Positions 1 to 6,277 of a DNA stretch of 8,260 nt are shown here, in pieces. This DNA comes from Anaerolineae bacterium (GTDB lineage: Bacteria > Chloroflexota > Anaerolineae > 4572-78 > J111). Both the position numbers and the translations under genes were made by a program. The notes under the pieces were generated by a model that saw nothing but the letters and a program-made list of their open reading frames with translations, had not been told where the DNA came from and did no database searches. How positions within the stretch are numbered: position 1 is the stretch's first letter; every line of letters begins with the position of its first letter. The DNA is taken from the NCBI GenBank assembly GCA_020433835.1, contig JAGRBY010000318.1:1-8260 (forward strand), written 5' to 3'.

Positions 1-2152
1 AATAGAAGCCTTCGCCGGTCTCATGTTCAAGAAAAACTTGGGTTCTAACGCTACCACGATTTCGTGCAGAGCTACCTGCCGGCCCAACTCCTATTGTTTT
101 CGATTGTAGTACAGTAGTTTCTTCGTGCTCAGCCAACTTGAATTGTACCATAAAAGATTTTAGATCTTGAGCCATCTTACTTAATGTCTGGGCTGAAGTG
201 CTAACTTCTTGTATCTGAATGTTCATCTCTTGGGTGGAAGCATTCACCTCTTCCACGGCATAGCTATTCTCCTGACTCACACCGCTAATATTATCAATGG
301 CCTGAGAAACCTCCCCAGATCGAATAGCCATCTCTTCCATCGCGGTTCTGTTTTGATCAACCACCGCGGCAACGGAATCCATTGCACTCATCAATTCATT
401 TGATGAAGCACTCATCTGTTGGGCCTCTGCAGCGATGCCTTCAACTTGTTGATTAACCGTTTCAATCGCTTGCAAAATATTCGCCAAGGCAGAGCCTGAG
501 GCATTTGCTCGGCCTACCCCAACCTCTACTTCCTCCGCGCCCTCATTCATCGCCTGTACTGCTTCTGTTACGGTCTGTTGAATCCCCCTAATCAAATGAG
601 TTATCTCTTTTGTTGCCTCAGCCGATTTTTCTGCCAGTTTGCGCACTTCATCAGCCACTACTGCAAAGCCTTTACCATGTTCTCCGGCTCGAGCCGCTTC
701 AATAGCCGCATTCAAAGCTAACAGGTTGGTTTGAGAGGCAATATCATCGATTGTCTCCACGATAACCCCAATTTGCTCAGAGTGTTGTCCCATCTCTTGT
801 ACTTTCTGCACTGACAGTCCAACCTTAGCTTTGATCCCTTCCATACTTTTGAGGTTAGCATCAACTGTAGAAGCGCCATCTCGGGCCACCTGAGCCGCAT
901 TATAAGCGCCTTCTGCCCCAGCCTGAGCATTAGCTGCAACCCACTGGATAGCTACTGCTATCTCCGTAGTAATGTGGGATGACTTCGCCACAGCCACAGC
1001 TTGTTCTTGAGCACCTTGTGCTACACCATCAAGTGCACGAGTCATTTGTTCGACCGAAGTCGTGGTTTGGGTAATGGCTTCAGTTTGTTGATTGGTTCCG
1101 TGAGCGACATGTTGGGTTGTTGTCGCAATTTGAGCTGTAGCTAAACCAGCTTGATCAGCCACTTCAGCCAGCTGACGGGAAGCGATTGCAACATTAGCAG
1201 CATTATTGTTTACTTGTGTAACCAAATGACGTAGATTTGTAATCATCTTAGCGAAAGCTTGTCCCAGTACATCGCTCTCAGATTGAGGTATCACATTAAC
1301 AGTTAGATCACCTTGAGCCAACCGATCCGCTGTATTAGCCATTTGTTTTATGTAAGTACTCATCTTCCGAAAGGCTACAGCTAATTGTCCAATTTCGTCT
1401 TTTCCAGTGTAATTGATTTCTTGGTAAATACTGCCCTCAGCAAAACCCAATGCCGCAGTTGCCATGTTTTTCATAGGACGCGAGATCGAGTGAGCCAATA
1501 CAAAGGCCAGCACAATCACTACTCCACCAAACCCTAAACCAACCAGATAAACTTTCTGTGTCATGGATGCAATTTCGGCTTCCACATCATCTACATATAC
1601 TCCGGAACCGACAATCCAACCCCATTGGGGTAAGAGCTTAACATAGGAGACTTTAGATACCAATGCATCCTGATTTGGTTTAGTCCACTGATAATCAACG
1701 AACCCTTCTCCATTTTCCTGACTCACTTTAACAAAATCTACAAATAGCTTTTTTCCGGTTGGATCAGCATACTCGACCAGCCCATTCGGTTCATACCACT
1801 CGGGTTTCTCATCAGCAGGATAATTAGGATGCATAATCATTTTAGGTTCAAGATCATTGATCCAAAAATAATTATTCCCTTCATAGCGCATGATTCTAAT
1901 CGCTTCCATGGCTGCATTTTTTGCCTCGTCTTCAGACATAGCACCATCCTTAGCCAAACTAGCATAATACTCTAATGTGCTGTATGCAGCCAAAACAAGA
2001 TTTCGGGTTTGATCCCGCTTGGCTTGCCATCTGCTATCCCTAAACTGACCATTAACATATATCAAAGCAACAACAAAGCACAAGATAACTATAGTTCCTA
2101 AAGCAATAATCTTGGGAAGAATTCTAAATCTGGATAATGTACTTTCTAACAT
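1..2152 (-). CDS. Methyl-accepting chemotaxis protein with Cache sensor and tandem HAMP (3' end beyond window)
   Basis: A transmembrane chemoreceptor that binds a ligand outside the membrane and controls the CheA kinase inside. I translated it by hand: 717 codons are open from ATG 2152 to the left edge, so the C-terminus is missing. Seen: TM1 at about residues 15-33; an extracellular domain at about 40-190 containing [15 protein letters not shown] and GWIVGSGVY, which fits a single Cache (sCache_2-type) module; TM2 at about 201-221; HAMP beginning near R225-P226 with DEIGQL, followed by a second HAMP-like segment ([11 protein letters not shown]); then a long coiled coil with the signalling tip [18 protein letters not shown] at 474-491 and [10 protein letters not shown] at 495-504. 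The start is supported by AGGA eight bases upstream. Known sCache_2 receptors often bind small carboxylates, but no ligand can be assigned here. A Cys/Gly/Arg-rich linker follows the signalling domain. No chemotaxis partner genes are adjacent. Confidence 0.95.
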   Translation of the reverse strand, partial: MLESTLSRFRILPKIIALGTIVILCFVVALIYVNGQFRDSRWQAKRDQTRNLVLAAYSTLEYYASLAKDGAMSEDEAKNAAMEAIRIMRYEGNNYFWINDLEPKMIMHPNYPADEKPEWYEPNGLVEYADPTGKKLFVDFVKVSQENGEGFVDYQWTKPNQDALVSKVSYVKLLPQWGWIVGSGVYVDDVEAEIASMTQKVYLVGLGFGGVVIVLAFVLAHSISRPMKNMATAALGFAEGSIYQEINYTGKDEIGQLAVAFRKMSTYIKQMANTADRLAQGDLTVNVIPQSESDVLGQAFAKMITNLRHLVTQVNNNAANVAIASRQLAEVADQAGLATAQIATTTQHVAHGTNQQTEAITQTTTSVEQMTRALDGVAQGAQEQAVAVAKSSHITTEIAVAIQWVAANAQAGAEGAYNAAQVARDGASTVDANLKSMEGIKAKVGLSVQKVQEMGQHSEQIGVIVETIDDIASQTNLLALNAAIEAARAGEHGKGFAVVADEVRKLAEKSAEATKEITHLIRGIQQTVTEAVQAMNEGAEEVEVGVGRANASGSALANILQAIETVNQQVEGIAAEAQQMSASSNELMSAMDSVAAVVDQNRTAMEEMAIRSGEVSQAIDNISGVSQENSYAVEEVNASTQEMNIQIQEVSTSAQTLSKMAQDLKSFMVQFKLAEHEETTVLQSKTIGVGPAGSSARNRGSVRTQVFLEHETGEGFY

Positions 2153-2218
2153 CTATAATTTCCTATCGTATTTAGACAATTTTCTTGGTGATAACTACAA
2201 CACTTTCGACTAACTAAA

Positions 2219-2249
2219 AATAGTTTGCCAAAAATATTTCCAAACTATT
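2219..2249 (-). terminator. Candidate weak rho-independent terminator after the metallopeptidase gene
   Basis: A perfect 9-bp inverted repeat (arms 2219-2227 and 2241-2249, 13-base loop) begins 25 bases beyond the metallopeptidase stop. Read on the minus strand, the CAAACTA core of the second arm runs straight into TTTTTAG. The stem is AT-rich (AATAGTTTG), so termination may be inefficient and some read-through into the chemoreceptor gene is possible. It could also be an operator for the chemoreceptor gene, which starts 67 bases further on. Confidence 0.45.
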
Positions 2250-2274
2250 CGGCTTTCACCTGTTTACACCCCAT

Positions 2275-4275
2275 TTATCGAGATATGACAAAAGGAATAA
2301 AAGTTCGATTTGACTCATTAATTTGAACTTCTCGGCTAGCCGAGTTTACTTCAACATGGCCTTGGTCATCGGTGGCTCGGGCCTCAACGATATAGGTTCC
2401 CGGCTCAATTTCAGCTGCATTGGGATCAATATTAAAATCTTCGTAGCTGCTATCAAAGATCCCGTCTGAAGGTATCGCCGGCTGCCACGTGCCGCCGTTG
2501 ATGCGATATTCAACTTTCACCACTTTCTTACCTTCCATATGGTACGCTTTGCCATAAATTTGAGACAATTTAGTTATGGCAACCTCGCTCAAGGTATAAA
2601 GTTCAGTGTTTAGACCACCATCAACCGGATCGAGAATATTTATCGATTGGGTAGCATAGTCATTGGAAATATTTCCGGCCGAGTCCGTTGCCGCTACCTG
2701 TAGAAGGTGTTGGCCAGGGATGTTAATGGTGGCAGAAAAGTGATACCCCTCTGCGGTTGAATTGAAATTGCCATCGGCGGCTGATGCTGTTTTCCAAGAG
2801 TCGTTACCAAAGCGATATTTAACGCCGGTTAAGTGGTTGATCGTTACGCTGGTGTGGCTCGGTGAGGGGTAGGGCACTACATTGGCATTACCGGTTACCG
2901 TAATGGTATTGCCTGTCTGCGAAAAAGTGTCGATGCTGATGGGTAAATTCGTATCCATCGGGTCGAAAATGTTGTCGTTATCGCTATCTTTCCAACCAAT
3001 TTGGCCGGCTGCATACATATCAATCAATTTTGCGTTAAACGGCGAAATCTGCCCCCGCATAATGCTGCTTGTGTTGGATAAACAGCTCCCATACTGGCTG
3101 TTTTGATTTTCAATGTCCAAATATCCTGACCGGCGGTCGCAGGCTTGACCGGCTCCTGAATATTGGTCAAGGGCGTGGAAGATATGGCCCATTTCGTGGG
3201 CGGCAACCGCATCCATGTAATAGGGTCCGTAGCCGTTGTTGCCATAGGTCATCACCATAAATGGACCACCAAGATAGGCGTAAGCAAAGTAACCATCGCT
3301 AAAGCGGTTGTCGCTATCTTGCGAGCTATCCACAACAAAGATGGTAAAGGCCCAGTCAGTTTTATATGTGGATCGTAAATCATTGTTGTAATCGCGAACC
3401 TGGGTAAAGTAGGAAGAAGAGCTGTACCCCAAAGCAGTCATTGCATCCTCAATCCAATATTTTTGGTCTGAGTAGGGACGGGTGATCGGTTCAACGCTGG
3501 TAGGAAGAGGATTGGTGAAATGATCATCATAGACAAAGCTGAGATTGGCGCGTGGCTCTAATTCGGCCCACCAGTTCATGGCCGAGACAATTTCATTAAA
3601 GACCAGTTGTTTTTCATCGTTGACCCAATTTTCGGTTGAAGGGTCGGTGGTGCCGTTACTTTCAACCAACACAATTCCAACCGCTACCGAACCGGTTAAA
3701 TATTCGCTGGTTTCATAATATCCAGGAGTTACCGAACTGGCGGCCCCTATCCCTTTCTCACCCTCTTGGGGGAAATCGGGAGCAATAAAGGTATGCTCTT
3801 CTTCGCCAAAGTGGGTGCCAACAGATTTATTCATCACACTGTTGGGATCAACAGGAGCAACAATAGCATTCCAGGTACTAATCAATTGTTGAGTTTCAGC
3901 ACTATAATGCCCGATTTGAGCTACATCGACAGCATTCGTGAAGAGTTCCCCCACCCCCGGAAATGATTTAAGCTGTGCCATCGTATCGTAGGGTACTTTA
4001 GCCATAAGGGCTCGATGCGGGAAAATGTGGGTTACTCGACCGGCGCGTTCTTTAATAAAGGCTTGAAGCTGGCTAAATTGTTCAGGGTTACTGGTATCGT
4101 TCATGAGAATAAATACTTGAGGAAACTGTTGTGTCTGTGCGGCGAGGATGTTGCCGGAACTGTTGTAGGTCAGCCCGATAAAAACAATTAAACCTATGAC
4201 AAAAAACTTTTGATTAAGATAGAAACCAATGTTGCTAATAGCGCTATTGGCAAGTATTGGAAGTCTGGGTGTCAT
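2275..4275 (-). CDS. Secreted multidomain zinc metallopeptidase with C-terminal Ig-like repeats
   Basis: A 666-residue exported protein, probably a zinc endopeptidase acting outside the cell. Seen: a hydrophobic segment at about residues 23-36 and a plausible signal-peptidase site near ILAAQ (about 43-47); a region at about 52-115 that looks like an I9-type protease propeptide; and HEMGHIFHALDQY at 360-372, an HExxH motif with Asp370 six residues after His364, as in metzincins that use Asp as third ligand. The metzincin Gly at position 8 is His367 here. SSIMRG at 403-408 is a candidate Met-turn. Cys379 and Cys398 could form a disulphide. DSDNDNIFDPMDTN (about 430-443) resembles an Asp-rich calcium-binding loop. 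Two Ig-like repeats follow (about 450-548 and 555-655), and the protein ends RTFIPFVISR. The start is supported by GGAG nine bases upstream. I cannot name the peptidase family. No inhibitor or transporter gene adjoins it. Confidence 0.85.
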   Translation of the reverse strand: MTPRLPILANSAISNIGFYLNQKFFVIGLIVFIGLTYNSSGNILAAQTQQFPQVFILMNDTSNPEQFSQLQAFIKERAGRVTHIFPHRALMAKVPYDTMAQLKSFPGVGELFTNAVDVAQIGHYSAETQQLISTWNAIVAPVDPNSVMNKSVGTHFGEEEHTFIAPDFPQEGEKGIGAASSVTPGYYETSEYLTGSVAVGIVLVESNGTTDPSTENWVNDEKQLVFNEIVSAMNWWAELEPRANLSFVYDDHFTNPLPTSVEPITRPYSDQKYWIEDAMTALGYSSSSYFTQVRDYNNDLRSTYKTDWAFTIFVVDSSQDSDNRFSDGYFAYAYLGGPFMVMTYGNNGYGPYYMDAVAAHEMGHIFHALDQYSGAGQACDRRSGYLDIENQNSQYGSCLSNTSSIMRGQISPFNAKLIDMYAAGQIGWKDSDNDNIFDPMDTNLPISIDTFSQTGNTITVTGNANVVPYPSPSHTSVTINHLTGVKYRFGNDSWKTASAADGNFNSTAEGYHFSATINIPGQHLLQVAATDSAGNISNDYATQSINILDPVDGGLNTELYTLSEVAITKLSQIYGKAYHMEGKKVVKVEYRINGGTWQPAIPSDGIFDSSYEDFNIDPNAAEIEPGTYIVEARATDDQGHVEVNSASREVQINESNRTFIPFVISR

Positions 4276-4352
4276 CGTAGTGTGCTCCAGGTGTAACAGC
4301 AGGGTGTAATGGGTAACATATAGGAATTTATGAGGACTATCGTAACAAATAA

Positions 4353-4373
4353 TCTACATAGATTCTATGTAGA
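4353..4373. promoter_or_regulatory. 21-base perfect palindrome, candidate operator of the metallopeptidase gene
   Basis: TCTACATAGA, one central T, then TCTATGTAGA: ten perfectly paired bases per arm with a single-base centre. The almost absent loop argues against an RNA hairpin and for a dimeric repressor or activator site. It lies 78-98 bases upstream of the metallopeptidase start, a usual position for an operator or activator site. The half-site ATGTAGA recurs nearby (4439-4445, 4655-4661, 4664-4670). No regulator gene is in the window, so the binding protein is unknown. Confidence 0.5.
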
Positions 4374-4497
4374 GAACGTATAAATAAATTAAATTTCCAT
4401 TGGATTTTTTACACAATTCAACAAAAGGGGTTTTTTTGATGTAGAGGAGGGGCTCATTCAATAGGGGGAAAACTACGAAGATTTTGGGGATAAGTAC

Positions 4498-4538
4498 AAA
4501 AAAACTACGGAAAAATTGATTTGTTTTCCGTAGTTTTT
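4498..4538. terminator. Candidate bidirectional rho-independent terminator (15-bp perfect stem)
   Basis: Arms 4500-4514 and 4524-4538 pair perfectly over 15 bases around CTACGG/CCGTAG with a 9-base loop. On the plus strand the stem ends in five T's. On the minus strand it ends in seven T's (A-run 4498-4504). This is the form of a bidirectional terminator, although most of the stem is A-T. On the minus strand it lies between the amidohydrolase stop and the metallopeptidase start, insulating the two. The stretch just left of it (from 4469) repeats parts of the stem: AAAACTACG occurs again, and GGATAAGT flanks both sides. Confidence 0.55.
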
Positions 4539-4646
4539 GCGGATAAGTTACCTCTTTGCAGGACATATTAATAAACATTATTTTCCAACAAATTCAAACT
4601 TTATACTATCATTCTCCAACAATTTTTTGGTTGAGAACATGTGAAT

Positions 4647-4682
4647 TGTAGAAAATGTAGAAAATGTAGAAATTGTAGAAAA
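4647..4682 (+). repeat. Tandem repeat, four copies of a 9-bp unit (TGTAGAAAA)
   Basis: Four contiguous nonamers, TGTAGAAAA three times and TGTAGAAAT once (third copy). They are seen directly. The unit length preserves reading frame and would encode Cys-Arg-Lys/Asn triplets in a short plus-strand frame, but that frame has no other gene-like property. It may be a slippage-prone repeat or an array of half-sites related to the palindrome at 4353-4373. Confidence 0.85.
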
Positions 4683-4724
4683 ATAATGATCATCCTCAAC
4701 TTTTTTGTAGTATCGAGTAACATA

Positions 4725-4757
4725 AAAAGAGGATGGTCAGCAAACCATCCTTCTTTT
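4725..4757. terminator. Candidate bidirectional terminator hairpin
   Basis: GGATGGT (4731-4737) pairs with ACCATCC (4744-4750) across a 6-base loop. With one bulged T (4752) the stem extends through AAAAGA to TCTTTT. T-rich tails follow on both strands: TTCTTTT on plus and TCTTTTTA on minus. In the minus direction it is the most terminator-like structure after the amidohydrolase gene, about 260 bases past that stop. Confidence 0.5.
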
Positions 4758-4814
4758 AAGAAGTGCTCTATTTTTACGTCAGAAGGGGCCTTATGGAGCT
4801 ATAGTTGCGTGTTC

Positions 4815-4869
4815 AAACTCTCCTTAGCGCCGCTTCTTTTGCCGCTCGGCGGCTTGCTAAGGAGAGTTT
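4815..4869. repeat. Long inverted repeat with alternative inner pairing
   Basis: A perfect 14-bp stem (AAACTCTCCTTAGC at 4815-4828 with its complement at 4856-4869) encloses a GC-rich interior. Inside it, GCGGC at 4849-4853 can pair either with GCCGC at 4829-4833 (extending the long stem past a two-base bulge) or with GCCGC at 4841-4845 (a small hairpin with a 3-base loop). No T-run follows on either strand, so this is a poor terminator. It could be part of a structured RNA or a palindromic repeat element. Confidence 0.6.
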
Positions 4870-4879
4870 ATAAAGTTCG

Positions 4880-4905
4880 CTGCCTCAGAGCGAGTCTGAA
4901 GGCAG
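4880..4905 (+). repeat. Short hairpin next to the long inverted repeat
   Basis: CTGCCTCAGA (4880-4889) pairs with TCTG-A-AGGCAG (4895-4905) around a 5-base loop: ten base pairs with one bulged A. It starts ten bases after the long inverted repeat ends. On the plus strand it is followed at once by AGGAGGG (4906-4912) and two very short overlapping frames (ATG 4913, four codons; ATG 4924, five codons). These are too short to call as genes. Confidence 0.45.
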
Positions 4906-4939
4906 AGGAGGGATGCCATATTTATGAAAGTGCTTCAAT

Positions 4940-4979
4940 AGTGACAGTCACTTATTGTCGTGTTTAAGTGACTGTCACT
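4940..4979. promoter_or_regulatory. Paired palindromic sites AGTGAC-W-GTCACT forming a 14-bp inverted repeat
   Basis: AGTGACAGTCACT (4940-4952) and AGTGACTGTCACT (4967-4979) are each perfect 6-1-6 palindromes, identical except for the centre base and 27 bases apart. Together the two blocks also form a perfect 14-bp inverted repeat (4940-4953 with 4966-4979) with a 12-base loop. It lies 36 bases past the amidohydrolase stop, where it could act as an RNA hairpin protecting or ending the transcript, though no T-run follows on the minus strand. The nested short palindromes instead look like two binding sites for a dimeric regulator. No regulator gene is adjacent within the window. Confidence 0.5.
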
Positions 4980-5015
4980 TGGTTTTGCTATCAGCCTTGT
5001 TATAAAATAGCGTGT

Positions 5016-6059
5016 TTAGTGCGCTTGCAATTCCGCAACCGGTAACTGGCTGCTGATCTCGTCGTTAGCCACTTTTTCTTGGTGAACTTTCACGTCGATG
5101 CCGTATAGAGCCGCGGCATTACCACCCAAAATTTTGGCTTTGGCTTCAGGAGTCAGATCAACGCCAAATTCGGCTTTGATGTCATCAGGCAGTTCAAAAG
5201 CCATAAATTTGTCGATGAGCCACTTGGGCGTCCAGATAGCGTAGTCGCTGCCGAACAAAATCTTGTCTTCGCCAATCCAGAAGAGCAGGTTAGCGATAAT
5301 TTCGGCAAAGTAACGCGGGCGTGGGTGGATAAAGGGCATGGCTACGGCCAAACCGGCATAGACATTATGCTCTTGAGTCGCAATCCAGCAGAAATCTTCC
5401 AGGCGAGGCAGACCCACGTGTTCTACGATGAAGTTGAGGTTCGGGAAGTCGGTGGCGGCGTAGTCGACATCGTGGACGTCAAACGCATCGCGGCTCAGCG
5501 GATAAACGGTCGGGCCTTTGTGAACGTGAACATTTTTAATGCCCAGCTCTTCGGTCAGAGCCAGATATTTGTAAGCCATCGGATCGTTCAGACTCCAGCC
5601 TTTCGAACCATCTTTCCATTCGGCGGTGTACAGCTTGAGACCCTGAATAGGATACTCTTCGCACATTTGGCGATAGGCATCCAGGCCGGCCTCACCGTCG
5701 CGCGGATCGAAGGCACCGTTGAGAATAAAGCGATCGGGATATTTTTTCTTGAGGGCATAGTTTTGTTGATGAGAATTGAAACCGTCTTTGTACCATTCTT
5801 TCAGGTAGGTTGAGTTGAGAATACCCATATCGACGTAGCCATCGACAAAGCAATCTTTAATCAGCCGCTCTTCGCCGTAATCGCAAAACGTATCGTAGTC
5901 CCATTTTTCTTCGGCGGGGCTAAGGCCGTTGTGATAGGCGTAAAAGCAGTCGATCCAATCTTTGCCGTGTTGGCCGGGAATTTGGTTTTTCTCGCTTGCA
6001 TCCCACAAGTGCATGTGACCGTCGATTATAAATACTTCTGAACCATTGTTTCTATACAT
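5016..6059 (-). CDS. Amidohydrolase-family metal-dependent hydrolase (Amidohydro_2 type)
   Basis: A 347-residue TIM-barrel enzyme of the amidohydrolase superfamily, related in general form to ACMSD- and resorcylate-decarboxylase-like proteins. Substrate unknown. Seen: the strand-1 metal motif DGHMH (His15 and His17), GLKLY near 140, VHVHKG (His178, His180), EHVG (His214) and GSDYA (Asp272), which together give the usual one-metal ligand set HxH, H, H and D. Length is normal and there is no signal peptide, so it is cytosolic. The start is supported by GAGGG eight bases upstream. It is the last of three same-strand genes, 218 bases after the DUF59 gene, and a spacer this long may hold its own promoter or a processing site. 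I recall amidohydrolases of this type next to DUF59 and alcohol dehydrogenase genes in di-iron monooxygenase clusters, where their reaction is not defined. The last 25 or so residues are variable. Confidence 0.9.
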   Translation of the reverse strand: MYRNNGSEVFIIDGHMHLWDASEKNQIPGQHGKDWIDCFYAYHNGLSPAEEKWDYDTFCDYGEERLIKDCFVDGYVDMGILNSTYLKEWYKDGFNSHQQNYALKKKYPDRFILNGAFDPRDGEAGLDAYRQMCEEYPIQGLKLYTAEWKDGSKGWSLNDPMAYKYLALTEELGIKNVHVHKGPTVYPLSRDAFDVHDVDYAATDFPNLNFIVEHVGLPRLEDFCWIATQEHNVYAGLAVAMPFIHPRPRYFAEIIANLLFWIGEDKILFGSDYAIWTPKWLIDKFMAFELPDDIKAEFGVDLTPEAKAKILGGNAAALYGIDVKVHQEKVANDEISSQLPVAELQAH

Positions 6060-6097
6060 AATAGTTTCCCTCTTCTTTGATTGAAAATAATTGTTTA

Positions 6098-6138
6098 GGG
6101 GACGAACGTTTGCCCACAGTGGACAAAGGCGCGTTCCC
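6098..6138. repeat. Imperfect hairpin upstream of the amidohydrolase gene
   Basis: Arms GGGGACG...TTTG.CCA and TGGACAAA...CGTTCCC match at about 14 of 19 positions around a 4-base-spaced CCAC-A-GTGG centre. On the minus strand it ends 38 bases before the amidohydrolase start and no T-run follows directly. It could be a leader hairpin or degenerate operator. Support is weak. Confidence 0.3.
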
Positions 6139-6184
6139 GGTTTGCCTTAAGAATTGTGAACTAAACTAATTCCTATTGAAGTCA

Positions 6185-6240
6185 GGTAATTGGTAATTAG
6201 TAAGTGGTAATTCAATCTCCGTTTACCAATTACTAATTAC
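6185..6240. repeat. Heptamer-based inverted repeat, copy 1
   Basis: The left arm is a run of 7-bp units (GGTAATT, GGTAATT, AGTAAGT, GGTAATT from 6185). Its 6193-6210 part pairs with 6223-6240 at 17 of 18 positions across a 12-base loop. The first 28 bases match 26 of 28 with the minus strand of the copy at 7179-7206. It lies in the spacer between the DUF59 and amidohydrolase genes. Heptanucleotide tandem repeats (STRR) are known from cyanobacteria, and whether this is a comparable family is inference. Confidence 0.8.
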
Positions 6241-6255
6241 TATGCTCCAAGATAG

Positions 6256-6269
6256 GGAAGTTATTTAGT
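6256..6269 (-). repeat. Shared 3' motif (copy 1) after the DUF59 gene stop
   Basis: On the minus strand ACTAAATAACTTCC lies 8 bases after the DUF59 stop. A matching block (12 of 14 positions, AATAACTTCC identical) lies 9 bases after the alcohol dehydrogenase stop at 7227-7240. Both are followed by a heptamer inverted repeat 15-20 bases later, so motif and repeat seem to belong to one duplicated spacer unit. Confidence 0.5.
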
Positions 6270-6277
6270 TCTTACTG

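Larger units (their letters stand above)
4276..5015. other. 740-base intergenic island without a convincing gene, rich in inverted repeats
   Basis: This stretch lies upstream of the metallopeptidase gene (start 4275) and downstream of the amidohydrolase gene (stop 5016), so it should hold a terminator for the latter and the promoter of the former. It contains a 21-base palindrome, a 15-bp perfect stem-loop, a 9-bp tandem repeat and four further hairpins, listed separately. The left part (to about 4700) is very AT-rich, while the right part (about 4760-4920) is close to the genome average. Open frames here are short, cross both arms of hairpins and lack ribosome-binding sites, so I call no protein. 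No clear sigma-70 promoter stands out on the minus strand before 4275. Confidence 0.7.

Noticed and set aside
4276..4352. Sigma-70 promoter for the metallopeptidase gene (TTGTTA with a downstream TATAT)
   Set aside because: The spacing is about 19 bases and the -10 match is poor. Equally good matches occur by chance in AT-rich DNA, so it was not called.
4354..4578. 74-codon minus-strand open frame in the AT-rich part of the island
   Set aside because: It spans both arms of the 15-bp terminator-like stem and half of the palindrome, has no clear ribosome-binding site, and is explained by low GC.
4641..4967. 108-codon plus-strand open frame starting at GTG and encoding Cys-Arg-Lys repeats
   Set aside because: The repeats come from the 9-bp DNA tandem repeat, there is no ribosome-binding site, and the frame runs through both arms of two hairpins. 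The composition is not protein-like.
5325..5813. 162-codon plus-strand frame opposite the amidohydrolase
   Set aside because: It lies wholly antisense to a gene with intact catalytic motifs and has no start signals of its own.
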